From Patulibacter medicamentivorans (GTDB lineage Bacteria > Actinomycetota > Thermoleophilia > Solirubrobacterales > Solirubrobacteraceae): a stretch of 38,927 bases of DNA. The DNA lies in the NCBI RefSeq assembly GCF_000240225.1, contig NZ_AGUD01000216.1, positions 1-38,927 of the forward strand. The letters run 5' to 3'. The position numbers were made by a program, and so were the translations under genes. The notes beneath the pieces are model-generated. The model ran no database searches. It was given only the letters and a program-made list of their open reading frames with translations, and was not told the origin of the DNA. Positions 7,092-16,387 of the stretch are shown here, piece after piece (position 1 is the first letter of the stretch; every line of letters starts with the position of its first letter).

Positions 7092-7463
7092 ATGACGGCC
7101 ACCAGCACCACCCCGCCCGACGCCCCGCCGCGTCCGGCCAGCCAGCAGATCGCGGACCACGTCACGGCCTGGCCTGGCGTCACCTCCGGCCTCGGCGAGC
7201 GCGGCGAGCTCGGCTTCCGCGTCGGTCGTCGCGAGATCGGCCACCTGCACGGCGATCGCGTCGCCCACTTCGGCTTCCCCAAGGAGGTCGGCGCCGCGCT
7301 CCGCGCCGCCGGTCGCGTCGGGCCCCACCCGGTCGCGCCGGACAAGCCGGCCTGGGGTGCCCGCGCCCTGCGCGACCAGGCCGACGTCGACGACGCGATC
7401 GCCCTGATGCGGATCAACTACGACCGGGTGGTGGCGAAGCACGGCGTGCCGGACGCCGGCTGA
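7092..7463 (+). CDS. DUF5519/luciferase-domain-like protein
   Basis: A 123-residue cytoplasmic protein resembling the small family annotated as luciferase domain or DUF5519. The signature runs from GELGFRVGRREIGHLHGDR through AHFGFPKEVGAALRAAG to a C-terminal helix DVDDAIALMRINYDRV. The biochemical activity of this family is not established, and the name luciferase comes from a domain label, not demonstrated light production. The ATG at 7092 follows a GAGGAG ribosome-binding site (7079-7084), so its message has a roughly 30-base leader, unlike many neighbours. The MerR/SoxR-like promoter suggests induction by a redox-active compound, aldehyde or drug. Confidence 0.75.
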   Translation: MTATSTTPPDAPPRPASQQIADHVTAWPGVTSGLGERGELGFRVGRREIGHLHGDRVAHFGFPKEVGAALRAAGRVGPHPVAPDKPAWGARALRDQADVDDAIALMRINYDRVVAKHGVPDAG

Positions 7464-7504
7464 CGCCGTCGGACCGCCGCGCTCCACGGTGCGGTGGCCG
7501 TCCT

Positions 7505-7528
7505 CCCCGCCCCGCCCCCCCCGCCCCC
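7505..7528 (-). other. Strong G-quadruplex motif upstream of the hyu operon promoter
   Basis: On the minus strand, four G tracts of 5, 8, 4 and 4 are separated by single C bases (plus strand C4-g-C4-g-C8-g-C5). Single-base loops give the most stable parallel quadruplexes. The motif lies 40 bases before the -35 box at 7568, in the gap after the gene ending at 7463. Confidence 0.6.
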
Positions 7529-7567
7529 GGCGCGGGGCCGTCGGTGTGCCCAGTCGCACAGTTCTCC

Positions 7568-7596
7568 TTGACAACGGCCCGGTCGCGGCCGATACT
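7568..7596 (+). promoter_or_regulatory. Promoter of the gntR-hyuAB-ABC operon
   Basis: A consensus TTGACA -35 (7568-7573), an exact 17-base spacer and GATACT -10 (7591-7596) predict a transcription start near 7603. This is the best canonical promoter in the window. The adjoining inverted repeat would overlap or follow the start site, fitting repression. Confidence 0.75.
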
Positions 7597-7604
7597 GCCC
7601 GCAT

Positions 7605-7637
7605 CCTGAATCCTGGATACAAAATCCAGGACGCAGG
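7605..7637. promoter_or_regulatory. Operator-like inverted repeat for the GntR regulator
   Basis: Perfect arms TCCTGGAT (7611-7618) and ATCCAGGA (7624-7631) flank a 5-base spacer. The symmetry extends to 14-base arms (7605-7618 and 7624-7637) with 12 of 14 positions paired. It lies just downstream of the -10 box and 21 bases before the gntR start, a classical position for autorepression. Confidence 0.7.
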
Positions 7638-7657
7638 CGGAGCAAGGGAGAGAGAAC

Positions 7658-8359
7658 GTGGGCAACCCGCTCGAGACGGGGCAGATCGAATGGCGCGGGC
7701 GCGTGCGCCTCGTCGACGAGGTGACCGACGTGCTGCGCGAGCGCATCTACGCCGGCGTCTACGCCCCCGGGGCGGCGCTCCGGCAGGAGCAGCTGGCCGC
7801 CGACCTGGACATCAGCCGGACCCCCCTGCGCGAGGCGCTGCGGGTGCTCGAGAGCGAGGGGCTGGTGCGCAGCGAGCCCGGGCGCGGCGTCCGCGTCGTC
7901 TCGGTCGACGCGCGCACCCTGCTCGCCGGCTACGAGGTTCGGGAGGTGCTCGACGGCCTGGCCGCGCGGCTCGCCGCCCGCCGTGCCGAGGCCCGCGACC
8001 TGGCGGTGCTCGAGGCGCACCTGGACGATCAGCGAGCCGCGCTCCAGGAGCCGGACATCGGCACCTATACGCGGGCCAACGTCGCCTTCCACACCGCGAT
8101 CGTCGACATCGCCGGCAACGACTTCGTCGTCGCGCAGCTGTCGCTGATCCCGCTGACCGCCCAGGTCTTCACCCCGGCACGGCGGATCGCGTTCGACCGC
8201 GTGCGCACGTCCGTCGCCGAGCACGAGGCGATCGTCGCGGCGATCGCCGCCGGTGACGAGGACGCCGCCGAGTCCGCCGCGCGCGCCCACATCCGCGTGA
8301 CCATCGACCAGCTCGCCGCGAGCGTGGCCGACGACCCCGAGAAGGACCCCCTCCGATGA
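7658..8359 (+). CDS. GntR-family regulator, FadR/FCD type
   Basis: A 233-residue DNA-binding regulator. The N-terminal winged helix-turn-helix covers about residues 17-80 (LRERIYAGVYAPGAALRQE, then DISRTPLREALRVLESEGLV, the typical GntR recognition helix). The FCD effector domain covers about 90-225 and includes the metal/ligand histidines in NVAFHTAIV, AEHEAIV and ARAHIRV. FCD regulators usually sense a small organic acid or a catabolic intermediate and repress the linked operon. The GTG start at 7658 follows an AGGGAGAGAG ribosome-binding site. The stop overlaps the hyuA start in ATGA (8356-8359). The operator repeat at 7605-7637 implies that it controls itself and the whole downstream operon. 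Confidence 0.92.
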   Translation: MGNPLETGQIEWRGRVRLVDEVTDVLRERIYAGVYAPGAALRQEQLAADLDISRTPLREALRVLESEGLVRSEPGRGVRVVSVDARTLLAGYEVREVLDGLAARLAARRAEARDLAVLEAHLDDQRAALQEPDIGTYTRANVAFHTAIVDIAGNDFVVAQLSLIPLTAQVFTPARRIAFDRVRTSVAEHEAIVAAIAAGDEDAAESAARAHIRVTIDQLAASVADDPEKDPLR

Positions 8360-10461
8360 GCACCCTGCTGGTCGCCTCCGACATCGGCGGCACGTTCACC
8401 GACACCGTCACGATCGACGCCGACGGCGAGATCGGCCGCTACAAGGCCCCGACCGTCCCCGACGATCCCGCGCAGGGCGTCCTGGCCACGCTCGAGCTGG
8501 CCGCCGACGAGCGCGGGCAGGACCTCGCCGAGCTGCTGCGCAGCGTCTCGCTGTTCGCCCACGGCACCACCGTCGCCACCAACGCGATGCTCGAGGGCAA
8601 GCGCGCGACCGTCGGCCTGATCCAGACCCGGGGCTTCGGCGACACGGTCCCGATCATGCGCGGCTTCAAGTCGCTCGGACTCGACGAGGACGCGATCAAG
8701 AGCTTCCGCTCGCTGGTCAAGCAGGAGCTGGTCGTGCCCAAGCGGCTGATCGGCGAGGTCACCGAGCGCGTCGACTACCGCGGGCGCGTGATCCTGCCGC
8801 TCGACGAGCAGGACGTCCGGGCGACCGTCCGCCGCCTGCGCGACGCCGGCGCCGAGACCTTCGCCGTCTCGCTGCTGTGGTCGTTCAAGAACGACGCCCA
8901 CGAGCGGCGGGTCGCCGAGATCGTCGCCGAGGAGGCGCCGGACGCGCTGGTCTCGCTGTCCAGCCAGCTGCTGCCGCGGATGGGCGAGTACAAGCGCTCG
9001 GTCACGACCGCGCTCAACGCCAGCCTGCGCCCGGTCGTCCGCCGCGCCGTCCGCAGCCTCGACGGTCGCCTGCGCGACGGCGGGATGCGGACCGAACCGC
9101 TGCTGATGCAGTCCGGCGGCGGGCTGACGCCGATCTCGGAGATCGACGAGCAGGCCGCCTCGACGGTGATGTCCGGTCCGGTCGGCGGCGTCGTCGCCTG
9201 CCAGTACTACGGCGACCTCGACGGCCAGCGCAACATCGTCGCGACCGACATGGGCGGGACCAGCTTCGAGGTCGGCCTGATCCTCGACGGCGAGGCGCAC
9301 ATCGCCAACTCGACCTGGGTCGGCCGCCACGAGATCGCCCTGCCCTCGGTCTCCGTCCGCACGGTCGGCGCCGGCTCGGGCTCGATCGCGTCGGTCTCCG
9401 GCGGGCTGCTGCGCGTCGGGCCCGAGAGCGCGGGCGCCGTCCCCGGATCGGCCTGCTACGGCCGCGGCGGCACCCGCCCGACGGTCGCCGACGCCGACGC
9501 GGTGCTCGGCTACCTGAACCCCGACAACTTCCTCGGCGGGCGGCTGAAGCTCGACGTCGAGGCCGCCCGCGAGGCGATCCGGATCCACGTCGCCGAGCCG
9601 CTCGGGCTCGGGATCGAGGAGGCGGCGGAGGGGATCAAGACGATCGTCGACGCCCGGATGGCCGACCTGATCCGGGCCGCCACGATCGAGCAGGGCTACG
9701 ACCCGGCCGACTTCGCCCTCTACGCCTACGGCGGCGCCGGTCCGACGCACGCCTTCTCCTACGGTCGCGAGCTCGGCATCGGCACGATCGTCGTGCCGCT
9801 GACGGCATCGGTCCACTCGGCCTTCGGCGTCGCCGCCGCGGACCTGATCGCGACCGAGGAGCTGTCGGACCCGATCCTCAGCCCGCCCGGAACCGTCGAC
9901 CACGCCGCGGCGCTCGACCCGGCCGGCGTCCAGGCGCGCTTCGACAAGCTCAGCGCGGCCGCGACCGCGCGGCTCGAGCGCGCGGGCGCGGCCCCCGAGG
10001 CGATCCGTCTGACCCGCGTCGCCGAGATGCGCTTCCGGTTCCAGATCAACGAGCTGTCGGTGCCGATCCCCGACGGGCCGATCGACGCCGACACCATCCG
10101 GGCGCTGGTCGCGCGCTTCATCGAGAGCTACGAGGCGCGCTTCGGCGAGGGCTCGGCGTTCGAGGCCGCGGGGATCGAGATGACCACCTTCCGGGTCGTC
10201 GGCCGCAGCCCGGCCGCGCGCCCGACGCTGCGGACCTTCGATCCGGGGGCCGCGGCGGCGGCGGAGGAGACGACGCGGGCGATCTTCTCCGACGGCGCGT
10301 GGCGCGACGCCCGCGTGCTGCGTCACGAGGCGCTGCGGCCGGGACTGGAGATCGACGGCCTCGCCGTCGTCGAGATGAAGGACACCACCATCGTCGTCGG
10401 CGACGGCCAGCGGGCCTCGGTCGACGATCGCGGCAGCCTGGTCATCCGGCTGGCGGCCTGA
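8356..10461 (+). CDS. hyuA: Hydantoinase/oxoprolinase-family ATPase subunit HyuA
   Basis: A 701-residue subunit of the ATP-dependent hydantoinase / 5-oxoprolinase / acetone carboxylase superfamily. The N-terminal ASDIGGTFTDTV (residues 7-18) is the phosphate-1 loop of the ASKHA-type fold. GTTVATNAML follows at about residue 72, a second nucleotide motif is DMGGTSFEVGLI at about 298, and YGGAGPTHA lies near residue 458. The subunit activates its substrate with ATP while the partner HyuB completes catalysis. The length is typical of HyuA. It overlaps gntR by 4 bases and is 21 bases from hyuB. The family alone does not fix the substrate: hydantoins, lactams such as caprolactam, 5-oxoproline or ketones are all possible. 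Confidence 0.9.
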   Translation: MSTLLVASDIGGTFTDTVTIDADGEIGRYKAPTVPDDPAQGVLATLELAADERGQDLAELLRSVSLFAHGTTVATNAMLEGKRATVGLIQTRGFGDTVPIMRGFKSLGLDEDAIKSFRSLVKQELVVPKRLIGEVTERVDYRGRVILPLDEQDVRATVRRLRDAGAETFAVSLLWSFKNDAHERRVAEIVAEEAPDALVSLSSQLLPRMGEYKRSVTTALNASLRPVVRRAVRSLDGRLRDGGMRTEPLLMQSGGGLTPISEIDEQAASTVMSGPVGGVVACQYYGDLDGQRNIVATDMGGTSFEVGLILDGEAHIANSTWVGRHEIALPSVSVRTVGAGSGSIASVSGGLLRVGPESAGAVPGSACYGRGGTRPTVADADAVLGYLNPDNFLGGRLKLDVEAAREAIRIHVAEPLGLGIEEAAEGIKTIVDARMADLIRAATIEQGYDPADFALYAYGGAGPTHAFSYGRELGIGTIVVPLTASVHSAFGVAAADLIATEELSDPILSPPGTVDHAAALDPAGVQARFDKLSAAATARLERAGAAPEAIRLTRVAEMRFRFQINELSVPIPDGPIDADTIRALVARFIESYEARFGEGSAFEAAGIEMTTFRVVGRSPAARPTLRTFDPGAAAAAEETTRAIFSDGAWRDARVLRHEALRPGLEIDGLAVVEMKDTTIVVGDGQRASVDDRGSLVIRLAA

Positions 10462-10482
10462 GCAGGGGAGAGGACGAACGCC

Positions 10483-12705
10483 ATGAGCACCACCGAGATC
10501 ACGGCCCCGGCCGGCAGCGCCGCGGGCGTCGACCCGATCACCTTCGAGGTCATCCGCCACAAGCTGTGGTCGATCAACGAGGAGGGCTCGCAGACGATGA
10601 CGCACGTCTCGGGCTCGCCCGCGGTCCACGCCACCGACTACAACTTCGGCATCTACGCCGCCGACGGCGAGATGGCCGTCGTCGGGGTCTACCTGCTCGT
10701 GCCGATCTACACCGGCGCGATGGCGATCCGCGAGTTCCTCTCGCGCTTCGACGACATCGCCGAGGGCGACGTCTTCATCGTCAACGACCCCTACATCGCC
10801 GCCGAGCACCAGAACGACGTCCAGTTCTGCGCCCCGTTCTTCCACGACGGCGAGCTGATCGCCTGGATCGGCTGCATGGCCCACCAGGTCGACCTCGGCG
10901 GGATGGACGCCGGCAGCTGGTGCCCGACAGCGACCGACGTGTACCAGGAGGGCCTGCGGATCCCGCCCGGCCGGATCGTCCGCGAGGGCAAGGTCAACCA
11001 GGAGCTGTGGGACGTCGTCATCGCGAATTCGCGGATGCCGTTCGTCGTCTCCAACGACTTCACCGCGTTCCTCGCCGGCCTGAAGGTCTCCGGCGAGCGC
11101 CTGACCGAGCTCTGCGACCGCTACGGCGGGGACACGGTCAAGGCGGTCATGGGCCAGTCGATCGCCGCCTCCGAGCGCGGCCTGCGCGAGCTGCTGCAGG
11201 AGCTGCCCGACGGGACCTTCGAGCACACCAGCTACCTCGACCGTCCGCAGACCAGCAGCGACCCGGGGGCGCCGGAGTCCGAGCTGGTGACCGTCAGCTG
11301 CCGTCTGACGAAGTCCGGCGACGAGCTGACCTTCGACTACGACGGCTCGGACGAGCAGAGCGCCGCCTACGGCATGGCGACCCGGGCCGGCACGGTCGGC
11401 GCCGTCGCGACCTTGATGCTGTGCCTGTTCGGCTCCGACCTGCAGTGGAACCACGGGCTGATGCGGCCGGTGACGGTCAAGGCCCGCGACGGGCTCTGCG
11501 TCACCGCCCAGCCGCCGACGCCGGTCTCGGGCGGCGCGGCCGGTGCCAACTGGGTCGCGATGAACGCCGCCGCCGGCTGCATCGCCAAGATGGTCAGCTT
11601 CAGCGAGGACCACAAGGGCCTGGCCTTCGGGCCCGGCGACGGCTCGTGGCAGCTGGGCCAGTTCGGCGGTCTCAACCAGTACGGCGAGCCGTTCGCCTCG
11701 ATGTACATGGACTCGCTGCTGTGGGGCGGACCGGCGTTCGCCGATCGCGACGGCGTCGACTCCGGCGGTGCGATGGTGATCCTCGGCGGCGGCACGCAGG
11801 ACGTCGAGCAGCATGAGATCGGTCAGCCGCTCCTGTACCTGTGGCGGCGCGAGGTCGCCGACTCCGGTGGCGCCGGCCGCAACCGCGGCGGCAACGGGAT
11901 CGAGTTCGCGCTCGTCCCCTACGACACGGACGAGGTCTCGGGCGTCCTGGCGACTCACGGCTGCGCGCTGCCCAACCGGACCGGGATCTTCGGCGGCTAC
12001 CCCGGATCGGTTGCCCGCTACGAGATGGTCTCCGGCGTCGACGCCCTCGCGGAGCTGCGCGCCGGCCGCGCGATCACCCGGCTCGACGCGGCCGGGGGCG
12101 ACCACGTGATCCTGCCGAGCGTCACCTCGGGCGCGATCATCAAGGCCGGCGAGATCGTCAACGTCCGGCTGCAGAACGGCGGCGGCTACGGCGATCCGCT
12201 CGATCGCGAGCCCGAGCGGGTCCTGCGCGACCTGCTCGACGGTGCGGTCACGCCCGAGACCGCGCGCGACATCTACGGCGTCGTCACGAGCGGCGATGCC
12301 ATCGACGAGGTGGCGACCACGGCCCGCCGTGCCGCGCTGCGCGACGAGCGCCGTGCCGCGATGATCCCGCCGGGCCAGGCACCCGCCGCCGGCGCGACCA
12401 TCCAGGAGGGCACCTGGGGCGATGCGTTGCGGTTCGTCCGGCGCGACGGCCGCTCGCTCGTCGAGTGCGCGCACTGCGCGGCCGAGCTGGGGCCGGTCGG
12501 GGCCGACTGGCGGGCCCTCACCGGGACGATCGTCCTGCGGCCCGAGCAGGCCAGCCCGCTGATCGCCGTCCACGAGGAGCTCGCCGTCCAGCAGCAGGTC
12601 TGCCCGTCGTGCGCCGCCTCGCTGTGGGTCGACGTCGTGCCGCGGGACGGCATGGGCTGGCGGGACTTCACGTTGCAGAGCGCCGGGGAGCCGGCCGCGT
12701 CCTGA
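10483..12705 (+). CDS. hyuB: HyuB subunit fused to an acetone-carboxylase-gamma-like zinc module
   Basis: A 740-residue protein. Residues 1 to about 600 are a full HyuB domain (DPITFEVIRHKLWSINEEG at the start, FIVNDPYIAAEHQNDVQ near 98-114, and the C-terminal GGGYGDPLDREPERVL typical of the family). After a linker, about residues 630-735 resemble AcxC, the small gamma subunit of acetone carboxylase: C662-x2-C665, then ADW, a 42-residue spacing to C707-x2-C710, then SLWVDVVP. This matches the pattern in AcxC of a CG-type pair, NWK and CPxCG-LLEVEAVPP, and should bind one zinc. Standard HyuB proteins end before this point. The fusion suggests a carboxylase-like reaction, though hydantoinase activity is not excluded. 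The ribosome-binding site AGGGGAGAGG precedes the ATG. Confidence 0.88.
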   Translation: MSTTEITAPAGSAAGVDPITFEVIRHKLWSINEEGSQTMTHVSGSPAVHATDYNFGIYAADGEMAVVGVYLLVPIYTGAMAIREFLSRFDDIAEGDVFIVNDPYIAAEHQNDVQFCAPFFHDGELIAWIGCMAHQVDLGGMDAGSWCPTATDVYQEGLRIPPGRIVREGKVNQELWDVVIANSRMPFVVSNDFTAFLAGLKVSGERLTELCDRYGGDTVKAVMGQSIAASERGLRELLQELPDGTFEHTSYLDRPQTSSDPGAPESELVTVSCRLTKSGDELTFDYDGSDEQSAAYGMATRAGTVGAVATLMLCLFGSDLQWNHGLMRPVTVKARDGLCVTAQPPTPVSGGAAGANWVAMNAAAGCIAKMVSFSEDHKGLAFGPGDGSWQLGQFGGLNQYGEPFASMYMDSLLWGGPAFADRDGVDSGGAMVILGGGTQDVEQHEIGQPLLYLWRREVADSGGAGRNRGGNGIEFALVPYDTDEVSGVLATHGCALPNRTGIFGGYPGSVARYEMVSGVDALAELRAGRAITRLDAAGGDHVILPSVTSGAIIKAGEIVNVRLQNGGGYGDPLDREPERVLRDLLDGAVTPETARDIYGVVTSGDAIDEVATTARRAALRDERRAAMIPPGQAPAAGATIQEGTWGDALRFVRRDGRSLVECAHCAAELGPVGADWRALTGTIVLRPEQASPLIAVHEELAVQQQVCPSCAASLWVDVVPRDGMGWRDFTLQSAGEPAAS

Positions 12706-12745
12706 CGACGCGGCCTGCGGGCCTGGCTTCACAGAGGAGAGAGAG

Positions 12746-13828
12746 ATGTCGGTACGAGGAGCGACGCTGCTCGCAGCAGCGGTCGCCGGCGCCTTGACGC
12801 TGTCGAGCTGCGGGAGCGGCGACGACAGCGGCGGCGCCGGTTCAGGCGGAGGCTCGGGCAAGCGCCACGAGATCGTCCTGAGCAACAACTACATGGGCAA
12901 CGAGTGGCGCCCGCAGATGGTCAACGTGGCGAAGTTCGTCGCCGGGTCGGCGGACTACCGGGACAAGGTGAAGCTCGACGTCCGGATCAGCGACGCGACG
13001 CCCGCCGCCCAGATCCAGTCGCTGCAGAGCGTCATCCGCAAGAAGCCCGACGCGATCATGATCGACGCCGCCTCGGCGACGGCGCTGAACCCGACGCTGG
13101 AGCAGGCCTGCAAGGCCGGCATCCTCGTCTTCAGCTTCGACCAGGTCGTCACCGCCCCCTGCGCCTACAAGCTGCCGCAGGACTACGAGGCCCAGGCGAC
13201 CGACGCCGTCAACTGGCTCGGCACCCAGCTGAAGGGCAAGGGCAAGATCCTGATGGACACCGGTCTGCCGGGGATCCCGCTGTCGGAGACCTACGTCAAG
13301 GTCTGGAAGAAGGTCCTGGCCGAGAAGTACCCGGGGATCGAGGTCGTGGGCACGTTCAGCAGCCAGTACGCCCCCGGCCCGGAGCTGCAGGGCGTGTCCG
13401 CCCAGCTGGCCCGCAACCCCAAGATCGACGGGATCCTGTCCGGGGCCTACGTCGCGAGCGACATCAAGGCCCTGAAGCAGGCCGGCCGGCCGATGGTCCC
13501 GATGACGGGCCTCGACTTCAACGGCGGCCAGAAGCAGTGCGCGACCGAGAAGCTGAAGTGCTTCTTCATCGGTGCGCCGGCGTTCGTTTCGGGCATGGCG
13601 ATCGAGCGGATCGTCAAGGTCCTCGACGGCGGCCAGCAGCCGAAGCAGGAGGTCTACTTCGACACCAACTACGTCTCGGAGGCCGGCCAGATCGACTTCC
13701 CGCACACGCAGAAGCTCGAGACCCTGAAGGCCGGGGAGAACTACTACCCCGACGGGGCCGACTCGCTGGTCACCCCGATCAGCTTCGGCGCCCACGACAT
13801 CACCGCCGCCGACGTGCTCGGGAAGTGA
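12746..13828 (+). CDS. Sugar-type ABC transporter substrate-binding lipoprotein
   Basis: A 360-residue lipoprotein. The signal peptide ends in the lipobox LSSC (Cys at about residue 22) followed by a Gly/Ser-rich tether to about residue 38. The rest is a type-1 periplasmic-binding fold of the ribose/xylose/autoinducer-2 class, with SNNYMGNEWRPQMVN at the start, DAIMIDAASATALNP in the first lobe and VSGMAIERIVKVLDGG near the end. It captures the transported solute outside the membrane and delivers it to the two permeases encoded downstream. The ribosome-binding site AGAGGAGAGAGAG is strong. A GC-rich hairpin after the stop (13852-13877) may raise its expression relative to the later genes. The ligand is unknown. 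Confidence 0.92.
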   Translation: MSVRGATLLAAAVAGALTLSSCGSGDDSGGAGSGGGSGKRHEIVLSNNYMGNEWRPQMVNVAKFVAGSADYRDKVKLDVRISDATPAAQIQSLQSVIRKKPDAIMIDAASATALNPTLEQACKAGILVFSFDQVVTAPCAYKLPQDYEAQATDAVNWLGTQLKGKGKILMDTGLPGIPLSETYVKVWKKVLAEKYPGIEVVGTFSSQYAPGPELQGVSAQLARNPKIDGILSGAYVASDIKALKQAGRPMVPMTGLDFNGGQKQCATEKLKCFFIGAPAFVSGMAIERIVKVLDGGQQPKQEVYFDTNYVSEAGQIDFPHTQKLETLKAGENYYPDGADSLVTPISFGAHDITAADVLGK

Positions 13829-13851
13829 CCGGCGCGGCCACCCATGACGAT

Positions 13852-13877
13852 CGGCGGGCGCCGGAGGGCGCCCGCCG
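13852..13877 (+). other. Intercistronic stem-loop after the binding-protein gene
   Basis: Perfect 11-base arms, CGGCGGGCGCC (13852-13862) and its complement (13867-13877), with a GGAG loop. It starts 24 bases after the stop at 13828 and ends just before the next gene's ribosome-binding site. There is no T tract. Its likely roles are mRNA 3'-end protection or partial attenuation, as after other binding-protein genes. Confidence 0.6.
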
Positions 13878-13892
13878 GGGAAGGAGCGCGCG

Positions 13893-15400
<1,508 letters not shown>

Positions 15401-15404
<4 letters not shown>

Positions 15405-16387
15405 GCACGGCGACCGTTCCCGTGGAGCGGCGGTTGCGCCTGCCGCGCCCGCGGATCGACTGGGGGATCGCGGTCACGACGCTGCTGCTCGCGACGCTGG
15501 TCGTCGTCGACCTGAGCCTGCAGCCGGCGCTCGCCGACATCACCCAGATCGGGTTGCTGGTGCAGACCGCGCTGCCGCTGCTGTTCGTCGCGGCCGCCCA
15601 GACGCTGGCCGTGCTCGTGCGCGGCATCGACCTGTCGGTCGGCGGCGTCTTCGCGGTCGCCAACACGATGACCGCGGTCTGGGTCGGGGCGGCGGGCGGC
15701 AACCACCAGCTGCTGCTGCTCGCGGTGCTCGTCGCCGGCCTGGCGATGGGCGCGATCAACGGCGTCCTGATCGCCGGCCTCGGCTTCCAGCCCTTCATCG
15801 CCACCCTTGGCACCTGGACCGCCTACGGCGGCGTCGCGCTGATGATCCTGCCGAGCGACGGCGGCGCGGTGCCGCTGGTGCTGACGTCGATCCTCAACGG
15901 CACCGTCGCCGGGATCCCGGCCTCGATCGTGATCGTGGCGGTGCTGCTGCTCGCGTGGCGGGTCCTGCGCACCAGTCGCTTCGGGACCCAGATCTACGCG
16001 GTCGGCGACGACGAGGAGCGCGCGCGGTTGAACGGCACCCCGGTCCGCCGGGTGCGGCTGCTCGTCTACGCGCTGGCCGGGCTCTGCGCGGCGGTCGGCG
16101 GGATCATGCTCGCCGGCGCCACGTCGACCGGCTCGCCGACCGCCGGCGACCCCTACATCCTGATGTCGCTGTCGGCCGTCGTGATCGGCGGCACCAGCCT
16201 CCGCGGTGGGGCCGGTGGCGTCGGGCTGTCGGTGATGGCGGCGTTCTCGCTGATCCTGATCTCCGACATCGCCAGCGCGATGAACCTCGACGTCTGGGTC
16301 AGCGTGGCCGCGTCGGCGCTGCTGCTGCTGGTGATGGTGACCGCCCGGGCGCTCGTCGAGCGCCGGGCCGAGGGGAGGACCCCATGA
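15401..16387 (+). CDS. Sugar-type ABC transporter permease 1
   Basis: A 328-residue inner-membrane protein of the RbsC/BPD_transp_2 family with about 8-10 hydrophobic helices. The family motif RGIDLSVGGVFAV lies at about residues 74-86. The conserved cytoplasmic loop GDDEERARLNGTPVRRVRL near 205-223 is the likely contact with the ATPase, and GGTSLRGGAGGVG follows at about 265. It forms half of the membrane channel with the next gene product. The GTG start at 15401 overlaps the ATPase stop by 4 bases, and its own stop overlaps the next ATG (ATGA, 16384-16387). Two different permease genes rather than one used as a homodimer suggests a heterodimeric transporter. Confidence 0.92.

Noticed and set aside
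8065-12888. A 1,607-codon open frame on the minus strand opposite hyuA and hyuB
   Set aside because: It is the antisense shadow of two strongly recognisable genes. The product is Arg/Asp/Gly-rich low complexity with no domain motif. Long antisense frames are expected where nearly all third positions are G or C.
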